DNA of 64,000 nt from Methanococcoides sp. LMO-2 (GTDB taxonomy: Archaea > Halobacteriota > Methanosarcinia > Methanosarcinales > Methanosarcinaceae): NCBI RefSeq assembly GCF_038432375.1, contig NZ_JBCAUS010000002.1, positions 620,001-684,000 of the forward strand, given 5' to 3'. The position numbers and the translations under genes were made by a program. Shown piece by piece: positions 18,226-26,780 of this stretch. Within the stretch, counting starts at the first letter, position 1. Each line of letters starts with the position of its first letter. Below the pieces are notes generated by a model. The model did not search any database and was not told the DNA's origin. It saw only the letters and a list, made by a program, of their open reading frames with translations.

Positions 18226-19017
18226 ATGATAGAAGAATTCGAACATTATTTACTTGAAGATTGTCCCTATGGGGATGAGACAACCGAACTCCTGGAGATC
18301 GAGGGAGAAGGAACAATAAAGATCATGTCAAGAGATGCAGGCATTTCAGCCTGTGCAGACGACCTTGCAGAGTTCCATGAGAAAAAGGGACTGAAGGTGA
18401 CCTCATATCGGGACAATGGGGAGAAGTTTGACGAAAATTCCATACTGTTCGAGGCAGAAGGCGACCTCAGGACTATCTTCAAACTCTGGAGAATATCCCA
18501 GACCTTCCTTTCCATGACCTGTGCCATTGCAACAAAGACAAAAATGATCTCTGATGCTGCAAAGGCAGTGAACCCTGATGTGATAATTGCAACCAGCAGG
18601 AAGACACACCCGGGTTTCCGCAAGTATGAACTTAAGGCCGTAAAAGCAGGAGACGGAGATCACCACCGCAACTCACTGAGCGATTCAGTCCTGATAACAC
18701 AAAATCACTTTAACGTTGTCGGAACTTTTGGAAAACTCAACTCAATGAGGAAGATCGAGATCGAGCCAAGGACAAGGGATGAATTTTTCGAATATGCCCC
18801 GATCGCGGATGTACTGCTTCTTGATCACTACACACCAGAAGAGCTAAAGGAAGTTGCTCCTGAGCTTCGCAAGATCAATCCGAAACTTGAGATCGCAGTG
18901 GGAGGCATCGAGTTCAAGGACATACCAGCATATGCAGAAGCTGTTGATATCGTCGTAACAACTGCACCATACTATGCAAAGCCTTTTGACCTTACAACAA
19001 AGATAGACAGGGTCTGA
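18226..19017 (+). CDS. modD: ModD-like phosphoribosyltransferase (NadC superfamily)
   Basis: A 263-residue protein of the quinolinate/nicotinate phosphoribosyltransferase fold. The N-terminus LLEDCPYGDETTELLEI and the segment TSRKTHPGFRKYELKAVKAG plus HHRNSLSDSVLI match ModD, a branch of the NadC family often beside molybdate transport genes, rather than NadC itself. The substrate of ModD is unknown; a phosphoribosyl-transfer or decarboxylation role is inferred from fold. It is the first of three genes in one direction, followed by a DUF364 putative metal-chelation protein, which fits a link to molybdenum or tungsten handling. AGGTGAAAGG supports the start. Confidence 0.8.
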   Translation: MIEEFEHYLLEDCPYGDETTELLEIEGEGTIKIMSRDAGISACADDLAEFHEKKGLKVTSYRDNGEKFDENSILFEAEGDLRTIFKLWRISQTFLSMTCAIATKTKMISDAAKAVNPDVIIATSRKTHPGFRKYELKAVKAGDGDHHRNSLSDSVLITQNHFNVVGTFGKLNSMRKIEIEPRTRDEFFEYAPIADVLLLDHYTPEELKEVAPELRKINPKLEIAVGGIEFKDIPAYAEAVDIVVTTAPYYAKPFDLTTKIDRV

Positions 19018-19056
19018 GAAAGAGATAAAAGGACAAAATCTCCAGGCGGAACGAAG

Positions 19057-19854
19057 ATGGGAAATAATTCATTAATGACAATGCTACTTGAGCAGATCAG
19101 GCAGGAACTCGACGAAGCACTTGATGATATCTACGTGGAAGATGTCAGGGTTGGTGTCGTCTACAGTGGCGTGAAGATCACAGGTGGTTACGGAGGGATT
19201 GCAGCCACACAGCCCCAATCACCACAATCAAATTCAGCTCACTGTTCTACACTGCCAAAAGCAGGAGATATGACAGGAAAGCCTGCGTCAGAGATCATGG
19301 AAATGGCACTTTCGGATAACACTCTCAAATCTGTTGTCGGAGTGGCAACGATAAATGCACTGGCAACCATGATATGCGACCGCCATCCTGAGAAGTACAC
19401 ATTCTCCGATACCGATGTACTTGACCTTATAAAGCCAGGCGACAAAGTTGGAATGGTAGGCCATTTCAGCCCTATGATACCAAGGATACTGAAGATCACT
19501 GACAGCCTGACAGTTATCGAAAAGAAGGACATATTTGATGACCGAATAAATGTTGTTCAGGAGCACGAGGCTGCCGAAGTACTCTCAGGATCAGATGTTG
19601 TCATAATCACTGCCAGTACACTGGTGAACGGAACAACAGAAGAACTGATATCCATGAAAGGAAATGCACGTGAGGCAGTCCTTCTCGGCCCTTCTGCAGT
19701 GATGCTGCCGCAGCCATTTTATGAAAAGGGGTTCACTGCGGTGATGGGAACACGAATAAACGATACCGACACTATGTTAAAGGTCGTCAGTGAAGCAGGC
19801 GGCACGAAACATTTGCTCAAAAAATGCGGTGAGAAGTTCTCGTTTGTGAAGTAA
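19057..19854 (+). CDS. DUF4213/DUF364 putative heavy-metal chelation protein
   Basis: A 265-residue protein with an N-terminal DUF4213 region (about 1-95, including VYSGVKITGGYGGIAATQP) and a C-terminal Rossmann-like DUF364 domain (about 115-255: VGMVGHFSPMIPRI, VVIITASTLVNGTTEELI, AVLLGPSAVMLP). The family is annotated as possible heavy-metal chelation or cofactor-related on structural grounds; no reaction is established. It begins 39 bases after the ModD-like gene. Pairing with ModD supports a shared role with a metal or pterin-type cofactor, which is an inference. Confidence 0.82.
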   Translation: MGNNSLMTMLLEQIRQELDEALDDIYVEDVRVGVVYSGVKITGGYGGIAATQPQSPQSNSAHCSTLPKAGDMTGKPASEIMEMALSDNTLKSVVGVATINALATMICDRHPEKYTFSDTDVLDLIKPGDKVGMVGHFSPMIPRILKITDSLTVIEKKDIFDDRINVVQEHEAAEVLSGSDVVIITASTLVNGTTEELISMKGNAREAVLLGPSAVMLPQPFYEKGFTAVMGTRINDTDTMLKVVSEAGGTKHLLKKCGEKFSFVK

Positions 19855-19898
19855 GACAAAATTAGAGAGAATCTCCGCCGGAAAAGGAATTACAGAGA

Positions 19899-20639
19899 AT
19901 GGATACATTCAGGTTCTACACAAGAGAAGATACACCAGCTGAAACGATCAGGCAGATCGTCGACTCACTGGAGAACATCAGGGACAGCCATCAATGCAAC
20001 TTTGAGATACTGGCCATAGAGGACCTCAGGGATGACGAAAAGGACGAACTTATCGAAGCCATCCGGGTGATCAGTAGAAAGAAAGCAATCGGTGTTGTCA
20101 GCAAAGGCAGGGGTTCACTACCAATCTCACGCAAAAAGAACCTGAGCAATGTAGGCATTCTCATCCATTCCCGGGATGGGAAGGATATTTCAGTCCACCC
20201 GAATGTGAAGAACAACAAATTAACAACCGCTGCCCAGTACCTAAACCTTATCATTAATTCATCCAGTGTAGAAGATGCACTGGACTCGAACCATATTACT
20301 GAAGATGATATCTCAAGGATGATCACCAGCCTACCGGAGTTGATCGAATCTGGCCTGACATTCAAAGAGATCGAAGTTGAGGTCGATGGCGGCAGGATCG
20401 ATGCGGTCTTTATTGACGAGCAGGGAAAGCACTTCTTGATAGAGATCGAGATCAACGCAAGGGACAATGCCATTGGCCAGGTGCAGAGGTTCAATCTGCC
20501 TTATGCTGAAAAGTACGGAGTTGATCCGAAGGATATACGACTGGGAATCGTCTGTGCCAGTATTGACAACAGCAGGATGACAGCATGTCGTGGTGCGGGG
20601 ATCGAGGTATATTGTCTTTGTCTGAAGAAAATGGAATGA
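19899..20639 (+). CDS. NucS-like PD-(D/E)XK-fold protein, possible altered active site
   Basis: A 246-residue protein in two parts. The N-terminal 110 residues are not recognised. The C-terminal part (about 155-245) reads like the nuclease domain of NucS/DUF91 proteins: EVEVDGGRIDAVFID, then HFLIEIEINARDNAIGQVQRF. D168 and E182 match the catalytic acids, and GQVQRF the family's downstream motif, but the lysine of ExK is replaced by Glu184. The protein could be an inactive binder, use a migrated basic residue such as R188, or belong to a distinct branch. It follows the DUF364 gene by 44 bases with AAAGGAA upstream. Confidence 0.55.
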   Translation: MDTFRFYTREDTPAETIRQIVDSLENIRDSHQCNFEILAIEDLRDDEKDELIEAIRVISRKKAIGVVSKGRGSLPISRKKNLSNVGILIHSRDGKDISVHPNVKNNKLTTAAQYLNLIINSSSVEDALDSNHITEDDISRMITSLPELIESGLTFKEIEVEVDGGRIDAVFIDEQGKHFLIEIEINARDNAIGQVQRFNLPYAEKYGVDPKDIRLGIVCASIDNSRMTACRGAGIEVYCLCLKKME

Positions 20640-20702
20640 AAGAAATTGATTGAAAAAACAGATCATACGTAATCGATGGGAACAGCAATTTTTTTGTCCA
20701 TC

Positions 20703-21317
20703 TTACAATGAAACAGTGATCTTGTTCGTGTTCCCATAAGGCTTTCTTTCGATCAGTGATTTATCTTCAAGCTTTTTAAGAATACGGCTTACCTTCACTT
20801 TGGTAAATCCGGATTCCAGAACCAGTTCACTCTGGAGGATCTCTTCTTTTTCAGCTATTATCCTATACAGCTTTCGAGAATCACCATCAAGAACCCTTGC
20901 AACAAGGTCCTTTTTGTGTTCAGTGTCATCTGGCTTTTCAACATTACTGACCGGATCGACAGATAATGATATGTCAGTGGCTGAATTATGCAATTCCGGG
21001 ATTGGGCCAGTATCATTGAACGATTCGGAGCTGACAATCGAATCAGAAAGATACTCCCCCGCTTCAGGCAGATTCTTTTTATCCGAACTGAATATGTCCG
21101 ATGTGAACATCGTAGCACAATAGGTTGCAACTGACGCCATTATAAGCATCAGGAATACCGAATTAATCGGGAACATAAGAGGCACTTCCACTCCGACGGT
21201 GCTTCCGTCCTTCAGGGAAACAGAAAGATCTGACATACCCTGTGAAAAAAGAAGCAATGATAATGAGAACAGGGATACTGCAAGGATTATCGCAAAAAAT
21301 GTATCTTTCTTTTCCAT
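20703..21317 (-). CDS. Membrane-anchored winged-HTH regulator
   Basis: A 204-residue protein with two N-terminal membrane helices (about residues 5-25 and 47-72), a variable acidic linker, and a C-terminal MarR/IclR-like winged helix (about 140-204: KLYRIIAEKEEILQSELV, then GFTKVKVSRILKKLEDKSLI as the recognition helix). Such architecture is common in Methanosarcinales and suggests a transcription factor tethered to the membrane, sensing an envelope signal. A TTG 15 bases earlier is in frame, but GAGGGG is best placed for the ATG at 21317. It lies just downstream of the exported protein gene 21340-22224, probably its partner. Confidence 0.8.
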   Translation of the reverse strand: MEKKDTFFAIILAVSLFSLSLLLFSQGMSDLSVSLKDGSTVGVEVPLMFPINSVFLMLIMASVATYCATMFTSDIFSSDKKNLPEAGEYLSDSIVSSESFNDTGPIPELHNSATDISLSVDPVSNVEKPDDTEHKKDLVARVLDGDSRKLYRIIAEKEEILQSELVLESGFTKVKVSRILKKLEDKSLIERKPYGNTNKITVSL

Positions 21318-21339
21318 GCCAGATCCCCTCAATGTAAGT

Positions 21340-22224
21340 TCAGACCCATCCTACATCGGTAGTGGTACCAATTTCTATAATACCTGTGGTCACTGAAAAA
21401 TTGTTCATGTTCTCAAGTACCGAGCTGAAGTGTTCGATCGTTTCTTCATCGCCTTCGATCAGCTTTTCAAGTTCATCGTAGGAAAGCACAACAAACCTTC
21501 CATCTTCAAACGCATCAACTTTGATCAATGAATTCCTGTTATAGAAATATGTATAATCTTCCGAATACAACAGATTATCATCTTCATAGACGTTCAATGT
21601 GACAGTTTCTCCAGAAACTTTGGCCTGATCCCACCCGAAGCTTGATCCGGTCGAGAAATAAAGCTTGTTGAAGTCATTTATTGGCAACCTTCCGGAGATT
21701 ATGATAGGATCGTCGGATGTATCGATAGCATCATCATAAGTTGAATTTAGCTCAACTAGTATGGAACTGATGTTCTCATTCAGGAAGCTTTCCGGAATAA
21801 ACAACTTTTCAGTGATAGTATCGTCAGAAAGGTAATATTTGGTCAGGTCCTGAGAGTATTTGATATTGCCATCACTTACAATATATTCAATTCCAACAGG
21901 AGCTGCAACCTGAATTTCATTAAACCTAACTCTATCGGTAAAATAGAATTCATCGAATTCAGATACAGCTGAACCCTTAAGTATAAATCCTTCCTCTACT
22001 ACCACAACATTGTCCGGATCTGAACTCTCCAGATCCTTAATAATTATCCCGACATCATCATTCACAAGAGAAACGGGAATTCGTAGTTCTTCTTTAACAG
22101 GATTATCGGAATTGTCGTCATCCAGAAGGAACTGGCTGGCTGCGGCTCCTGCGATCGCAGCTAGTATGCACATCGTGATCAGTAGAACAGCCGTTTTTCC
22201 ATTATTGAGATCCATCATAGGCAT
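21340..22224 (-). CDS. Exported/anchored protein with internal duplication, unknown function
   Basis: A 294-residue protein with one N-terminal helix (about residues 11-31) followed by an extracytoplasmic part. Residues 48-135 and 142-228 are two copies of one module: each begins IP-x-S, has I-I near 60 or 155, then a GR/GS turn, F-x-x-Y/LYF, and ends Y-S-x-D-x-T-x-Y-Y/F. The module is not one I recognise. The gene shares direction with, and is 22 bases upstream of, the membrane HTH regulator, suggesting a sensor-regulator pair. ATGs at 22224, 22218 and 22215 are all possible; AAGGGGT is best spaced for the later two. Confidence 0.6.
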   Translation of the reverse strand: MPMMDLNNGKTAVLLITMCILAAIAGAAASQFLLDDDNSDNPVKEELRIPVSLVNDDVGIIIKDLESSDPDNVVVVEEGFILKGSAVSEFDEFYFTDRVRFNEIQVAAPVGIEYIVSDGNIKYSQDLTKYYLSDDTITEKLFIPESFLNENISSILVELNSTYDDAIDTSDDPIIISGRLPINDFNKLYFSTGSSFGWDQAKVSGETVTLNVYEDDNLLYSEDYTYFYNRNSLIKVDAFEDGRFVVLSYDELEKLIEGDEETIEHFSSVLENMNNFSVTTGIIEIGTTTDVGWV

Positions 22225-22366
22225 AAACCCCTTTTATTTTATAATATATAAGACAATGTGTTTGAACAACTGAATCATTATTTCAAGAAGATACATCCAG
22301 AGCAAGTGAGCGAGAAACATTTGGAACGCCTCAACATTTACTTTTTTGATCCCGGATTAAATTGAA

Positions 22367-22404
22367 CCGTTATGACCATAACAGAGTCCGAGGACTAATA
22401 ACGG
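22367..22404. other. Nested hairpin in intergenic DNA
   Basis: CCGTTAT (22367-22373) pairs with ATAACGG (22398-22404), and inside lies AGTCC-GA-GGACT (22385-22396). It sits between the end of the ABC permease operon (minus strand, stop at 22493) and the start of the exported protein gene at 22224. It could be a small structured RNA, part of the 3' end of the ABC transcript, or an operator. Confidence 0.35.
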
Positions 22405-22438
22405 AAAGAAACCATGCCGCCATTAGCCCTTGATCTCT

Positions 22439-22471
22439 ATCAATCAATCAATCAATCAATCATTCATTCAA
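22439..22471 (+). repeat. ATCA tetranucleotide repeat
   Basis: About six tandem ATCA units followed by two ATTC units, 20 bases beyond the stop codon of the ABC permease. A related but less regular GATT/TGAT stretch occurs at 53185-53203, also just past the ends of genes. No function is evident. Confidence 0.7.
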
Positions 22472-22492
22472 GCAAGAAATCAATCGATCATA

Positions 22493-23533
22493 TCACCTGA
22501 TGTCCTGTCTCATAAAAACATAATAAGTCGCGATGAGAGAAACTATTGCCCAGAGGAACATGCTAACCAGATTTGTCATTTTACCCATGAGAATCTCAAA
22601 GACCGAAAGGTCTTGTGTCGGATCATTGACCATAAGTGAAAATTTATCTCCCGAACTTCCCAGAATAGCATTTGCTACCTCCTCATAATTCAGACTGGGC
22701 GAGATCAAAGCTTCGATCATTTTCTGGACCTTCCACTTCTTTTCATAACTATCAAATCTATCCATCCCAATCCCCTGGGACGCATCTTCGAAGTCTGACA
22801 TGTCAGTATCTCCAGATACGATGAAAGTTAAGCCATTACCACCCTGAGCTTCCGGAACCATGGTGTCTGCAACTAAACCCGAAACCGAGGTGATCAGTAT
22901 TGCACTGATGATCCAGAACATAAATGAGTTCAGCATCGAGCTGGTCTCATTTTTGGAAACAGTTGAAAAGAAGATGCTTATTCCCAAGAATGTTACAAGA
23001 TAGACTATGGAAACAGCCATGAACAACATCAGTTTTATGATGTCATCAACTGTCGGAACCAGACCCATGACCAATGCAACAGATACCGATATAAGGGCGG
23101 TTATCATCAGTGTCATGACAAGTACTGCGATCTTTCCAAGGAACTTTCCATTGATAACATCGTCCCTGTAAAGAGGATAGGACAACAGTAATTTCAGGTT
23201 ACCTCTTTCTTTTTCACCGGAAATTGCATTATATCCAAGCATTATTGCCAGTATCGCACCCATCACTGCAATGTTAGATACGATATTTCCAAATAGTACA
23301 GACATCAGTTCCGGTTCGGGAAATGATAAGAATTTATCACTGCTTTTCATATTCCCAAAACTTGCCATGGTTTCCTGATAACTCTGAAGATCTTCATTAT
23401 ATTGATTTACACCGGCAATTGAAGATGTCAACATCAGCACTAAAAAAATTCCAAATACGATTACAAAAGACCTGCTCTTTACACTATCAAAGAACTCTTT
23501 TTTTGCTATGGTCTTTATTTTGTCGAAGTTCAT
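22493..23533 (-). CDS. ABC-2 type membrane permease
   Basis: A 346-residue permease with an N-terminal cytoplasmic start (FDKIKTIAKKEFFDSVKSRSF, typical ABC-2 opening), a first helix at about 22-42, a large external loop, and five more helices in the second half ending with ATYYVFMRQDIR. It contains GEKERGNLKLLLSYPLYRDDVINGKFLG (about 108-135), the hallmark of NosY/ABC-2 permeases. With the adjacent ATPase it should form an exporter. Its ATG directly follows the TAA of the ATPase gene, with GGTGG upstream. The transported substrate is unknown; the NEW3 protein upstream is likely its external partner. Confidence 0.88.
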   Translation of the reverse strand: MNFDKIKTIAKKEFFDSVKSRSFVIVFGIFLVLMLTSSIAGVNQYNEDLQSYQETMASFGNMKSSDKFLSFPEPELMSVLFGNIVSNIAVMGAILAIMLGYNAISGEKERGNLKLLLSYPLYRDDVINGKFLGKIAVLVMTLMITALISVSVALVMGLVPTVDDIIKLMLFMAVSIVYLVTFLGISIFFSTVSKNETSSMLNSFMFWIISAILITSVSGLVADTMVPEAQGGNGLTFIVSGDTDMSDFEDASQGIGMDRFDSYEKKWKVQKMIEALISPSLNYEEVANAILGSSGDKFSLMVNDPTQDLSVFEILMGKMTNLVSMFLWAIVSLIATYYVFMRQDIR

Positions 23534-24436
23534 TTAATCCACCTTATAATATTTCTTAAAAATGTCGAAAAGGTCCTCAGTTTCATACCTGAGGTTCAAA
23601 ATAATAACACCCATCCTGTTCAATTCCGAACTGATACGTTCCCTGACATCCTCTTCAGAAGTTATCCTGAAGATATTGCCTTCACGAACAAATTTGATAG
23701 AATCGACCGAACTGAGGACTTCCACTGTGGTCTCCGGATCCTTTGTCTCCAGCAGAAAGACATTGCTATTTTCTTTTCTGCAGAGATTCTCAAGAGTATC
23801 AAAAGCAACAAGCTTACCCTGTTTCATGATAGCGATCTTTGAGCAAATATCCTTGATCTCCGATAGTACATGGGAAGAAATTACTATCGCAATTCCTCTT
23901 TCATTAAGTTTCTTTAAAAGCTGGTTCATCTCGACCCTTGCTTCGGGATCAAGACCTGCTGTCGGTTCATCAAGGAAGATAACTTTAGGGTCCTTTACAA
24001 GAGCCTGTGCGAATCCTATCCTTTGAACCATTCCCTTGGAAAATTCACCGACTTTCTTGTCTGCCCACTTGCTCATCCCAACGAGCTCAAGAAGCTCCGG
24101 GACCTTAGAACGATCAGCATCCGCCAGATCGCAGAAATACTCCAGATTCTCTTTTGCTGTCAGGTTCTCATAATAAAGTGTGTTATCCGGAAGGAAGCTG
24201 ATGTTCTCCTTTAACATCATTATATTCTTCTCGATATCCTCACCCAGTAACTTTATGCTCCCAGAGGTTGGTATTGTAAGCCCTGTGAGCATTACAAAAA
24301 GGGTTGTCTTTCCTGCACCGTTGTGGCCAAGGAGGCCTATAAGATCCCCCTCATTAATATCAAGGGACACATTATCAACGGCTGTAAAGTTATCATATCT
24401 TTTTGTCAGATCCTGTATTTCAAGTACCTTTTCCAT
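23534..24436 (-). CDS. ABC transporter ATPase of the ABC-2 exporter
   Basis: A 300-residue nucleotide-binding protein of the NosF/CcmA-like family. Walker A is GHNGAGKTT, the signature is FSKGMVQRIGFAQAL, Walker B is VIFLDEPTAGLDPEAR, followed by the H-loop SSHVL. A C-terminal extension of about 80 residues with a regulatory-looking fold follows. An ATG at 24442 overlaps the upstream stop, but GGAGGAG touches it, so the ATG at 24436 is the better-spaced start. It stands between the NEW3 protein and the permease in a three-gene operon. Confidence 0.92.
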   Translation of the reverse strand: MEKVLEIQDLTKRYDNFTAVDNVSLDINEGDLIGLLGHNGAGKTTLFVMLTGLTIPTSGSIKLLGEDIEKNIMMLKENISFLPDNTLYYENLTAKENLEYFCDLADADRSKVPELLELVGMSKWADKKVGEFSKGMVQRIGFAQALVKDPKVIFLDEPTAGLDPEARVEMNQLLKKLNERGIAIVISSHVLSEIKDICSKIAIMKQGKLVAFDTLENLCRKENSNVFLLETKDPETTVEVLSSVDSIKFVREGNIFRITSEEDVRERISSELNRMGVIILNLRYETEDLFDIFKKYYKVD

Positions 24437-24438
24437 TT

Positions 24439-25620
24439 TCATCTCCTCCCATATTTTTTAGCTGCAAGGACAAGACCTGCAACCAGAAGTATAATAATCA
24501 ACAATCCGATCCATGCTGAGTTCGAGCTGCTTTTGACATTGACACGCAACTTCACCTCATCAGCTTCAACATCCCCGGATTCAGCATTGATATCCACAAA
24601 ATAATCACCATTCTCGGCTTCTGAAGGGATCCTGATCCTTAGATCGACATTCATGTACTCTTCAGAATTGATCTTTTCAATCTTATCTTCTGAAAACTCC
24701 AGGTCCCAGTTATTTCCAGGAGAATCCGTTTCAAGATCAATATCTTCAAGATTGACATTACCAGAGTTGAGCACCCTTACAGGTACAATTATTTCAGATC
24801 CCGCTTCACCGGAAACATAGAGACTTGAGAGCTGCATCTTAAGTTCCGGGTCAATTGTAGCATTCAGGTCCTCTATAACGCTAAAAGGTAAGTACAAAGT
24901 ATCTGAACTTCTTCCTGAAGCGCTTACACTTAAATTGTAATCCCCGGCTGGACAATTCTTATCGATGTGAAGACTGAGGTCCAGGTTTTCCACATCCCCA
25001 GGTTCCACACTTATTCTGGATACCTTGTAGCCATTAGAAATAAATTCATAAGAATAAAACCCATCACCAGTTATCTCCAGATCAAATATTTCATCAATAG
25101 AACCTGAGTTGTTTATCTCCAGAGGAATGTTAATTGATTCGTCTTTATAGAACTGGACGAATTCAGGAACATCCGTTGAAATCCCAACATCCGAAAAGAC
25201 ATCTTCTTTTGACCAGACTGTCAGCTTAAGCTCACCATCCTCGACTTCATTAATCCTGAATGCCAGAGATGAACGTTCAATAAAGATGACCTTGCCTTTG
25301 AGATCATAAATATCTTCATGACCACTGAAATGTGCTATCTGATAGAAACCCTCATTTCCAGCAGCATCTGTCCGATTTTCCTGAACGGTTAGATCTACAA
25401 CAAAGAAACCACCATTTAGAAGATAAATGTAATTCAAAGTGTAGTTCCCAAGTTTGACTTCCTCATTAGCTGATAGCTCGATCTCCTCTTTGAACCAGCC
25501 TTCATAGTCGATATCATCCAGATCAGACACTTCTACAGAATTAGTTGCAGCCAGTGAAGGAACGGCAAGTACAAAAGTTGTCACAATAAATGATAACAAT
25601 ACTATCTTTCTGTCTATCAA
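24439..25620 (-). CDS. NEW3-domain surface protein of the ABC-2 exporter operon
   Basis: An exported protein with an N-terminal signal peptide (DRKIVLLSFIVTTFVLAVPSLAA, split here as about residues 3-25), an Asp/Glu-rich ectodomain of beta-sandwich type, two NEW3/CARDB-like units (about 165-255 and 285-365: NNSGSIDEIFDLEITGDG, NSGNVNLEDIDLETDSPG) and a C-terminal membrane helix with KKYGRR. It is first in the operon with the ABC-2 ATPase and permease and may hold substrate or anchor it to the envelope. A longer frame to an ATG at 25722 runs through a duplicated non-coding leader, so I choose the TTG at 25620, just before the signal peptide and behind GGGGGTT. Confidence 0.75.
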   Translation of the reverse strand: MIDRKIVLLSFIVTTFVLAVPSLAATNSVEVSDLDDIDYEGWFKEEIELSANEEVKLGNYTLNYIYLLNGGFFVVDLTVQENRTDAAGNEGFYQIAHFSGHEDIYDLKGKVIFIERSSLAFRINEVEDGELKLTVWSKEDVFSDVGISTDVPEFVQFYKDESINIPLEINNSGSIDEIFDLEITGDGFYSYEFISNGYKVSRISVEPGDVENLDLSLHIDKNCPAGDYNLSVSASGRSSDTLYLPFSVIEDLNATIDPELKMQLSSLYVSGEAGSEIIVPVRVLNSGNVNLEDIDLETDSPGNNWDLEFSEDKIEKINSEEYMNVDLRIRIPSEAENGDYFVDINAESGDVEADEVKLRVNVKSSSNSAWIGLLIIILLVAGLVLAAKKYGRR

Positions 25621-25623
25621 ACC

Positions 25624-25817
25624 TGAACCCCCGGGGAAATTGCCAGGAAAATCGAGTAAGATCGTTTTTCCAATAACGTGTGATTTTGATCCATTTAATT
25701 CATCCTTGTCAGTTTTAATCAAACCACAATAGGATGAAACGGTATTTTGAATTAGCCTGAAACACGTTGCATGAATGCGAAAAATTGTAATTGGTAATCG
25801 ATACAGTATTTAAGTGA
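25624..25817 (-). repeat. Duplicated leader, copy 1 (upstream of NEW3/ABC operon)
   Basis: About 190 bases that align end to end, at roughly 80% identity by eye, with 27437-27632 upstream of the short lipoprotein gene. The copy runs from the translation start region back to a TATA-like element (TTAAATACTG on the minus strand, about 25806-25815). The reading frame through both copies gives very different peptides despite the base identity, so the conserved signal is not coding. It probably holds the promoter and 5' untranslated region. Confidence 0.8.
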
Positions 25818-26067
25818 AATAATTATACTCGGAAAAATAGAAAGAACTCAGATATTTGGCCGTTGTTCCAATACACACCACATTTTATTTTTCCATAAGC
25901 AACTGATTTTATGAGAATATGCTCAAAAACAAAGGCTTACAATTGAAAAGACTTACTTACTCAGAACACCAATCCAGAGAAATTCAGAAAATCGATTGAA
26001 TATACAAATATTAAGACTTTACGACAAGTTGGCAAGTAATCAGATAGGGCAAAATTCACCCCTCACA

Positions 26068-26150
26068 AAAAACAATATGCTGCGACTATTAAATAAAGAA
26101 GGTTTCACTATATTGAAACCGATTTCATCACTGATAAGCCTCCGAAATGA
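26068..26150 (+). repeat. Diverged upstream repeat with GTTTCA palindrome, copy 1
   Basis: A stretch aligning at about two thirds identity with 27894-27980. Both copies contain GTTTCA-N6-TGAAAC (here 26102-26119, as part of GGTTTCACTATATTGAAACC) followed by TTTCA and AAGCC-x-CCGAAA. It lies beyond the leader copies, on the far side from the genes. The remaining bases between 25818 and 26216 show no gene I can support. Confidence 0.45.
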
Positions 26151-26216
26151 AAATGTGCCCCATACATCGCCATTATAACTGATGGTAAGAACAATAATCC
26201 AACAGATTACGACTAA

Positions 26217-26707
26217 TCATGCAGTATCAAAGGTAATCCCATAATATTCATCCCCACCTTAATCACTTACGACCCCTTTTCTTCAAGGAACGCAATTGTT
26301 CGCCTCCATTCACTGGGACTTGCTTTTATATAGGCCCGAGTCTCGATGATTTTCTTCGGGGAAGAGTAAGCGTTAAACTTCTCTTCTGTTACAACAACAA
26401 AGACCTCAGGAACATAATTTGATCGATCAGAATCTATCGATTTAGAATGCATGTGATTATATGCACCCAAGAAAAAAACGATATATATATCAGAAGTAAA
26501 TCCACAAACGATATTAAAAATGCATTTAAGGTAAAAATACAGGATCTTTCTCTGCTAACTATCACACAGTAATAAAAATTACCAGAAAATAAGCCACATC
26601 AAATAGATGTCCTCTGGTGGATGGAAGCCTTTTAGAACATAACCGTTCATGAAGAATTCATAATGGTAATGAACATATTTATAGTAAATGGCAAATAATT
26701 TTTGATT
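26217..26707 (-). pseudogene. Decayed copy of the 169-residue membrane protein gene
   Basis: The minus strand carries, in two broken frames, the same protein as 29173-29682: GYVLKGFHPPEDIYLM near 26630 matches GYVLRGFHPPQNIYLM, and SKSID...VTEEKFNAY...IETRAYIKASPSEWRRTI-FLEEKGS near 26270-26440 matches the C-terminal part. A stop follows LIFW at 26579 and frameshifts or small indels remove the helices in between. Base-level similarity continues through the stop codon of the intact copy. The small 75-residue gene that precedes the intact copy is missing here. Confidence 0.85.
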
Positions 26708-26715
26708 ACTATTTG

Positions 26716-26763
26716 TGTCCATTTCATCGAACTGAAAAGTAATACAATTCGATGAAAAGGACA
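26716..26763. repeat. Hairpin element downstream of the short lipoprotein gene
   Basis: TGTCCATTTCATCGAA (26716-26731) pairs with TTCGATGAAAAGGACA (26748-26763), 15 of 16 positions. It lies 17 bases past the stop of the short lipoprotein gene. The same element follows the long paralogue at 29969-30020, and its left half recurs at 31211-31241. Confidence 0.85.
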
Positions 26764-26780
26764 TGGAAAACTTTGTCAGC

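Noticed and set aside
22439-22471. CRISPR-like or functional array at the ATCA repeat
   Set aside because: Units are four bases with no spacers; it is a simple tandem repeat. No CRISPR array is present in the window.
25621-25722. N-terminal extension of the NEW3 protein from the ATG at 25722
   Set aside because: The extension lies in the duplicated non-coding leader and would bury the signal peptide 35 residues inside; a TTG with ribosome site sits just before the signal peptide.
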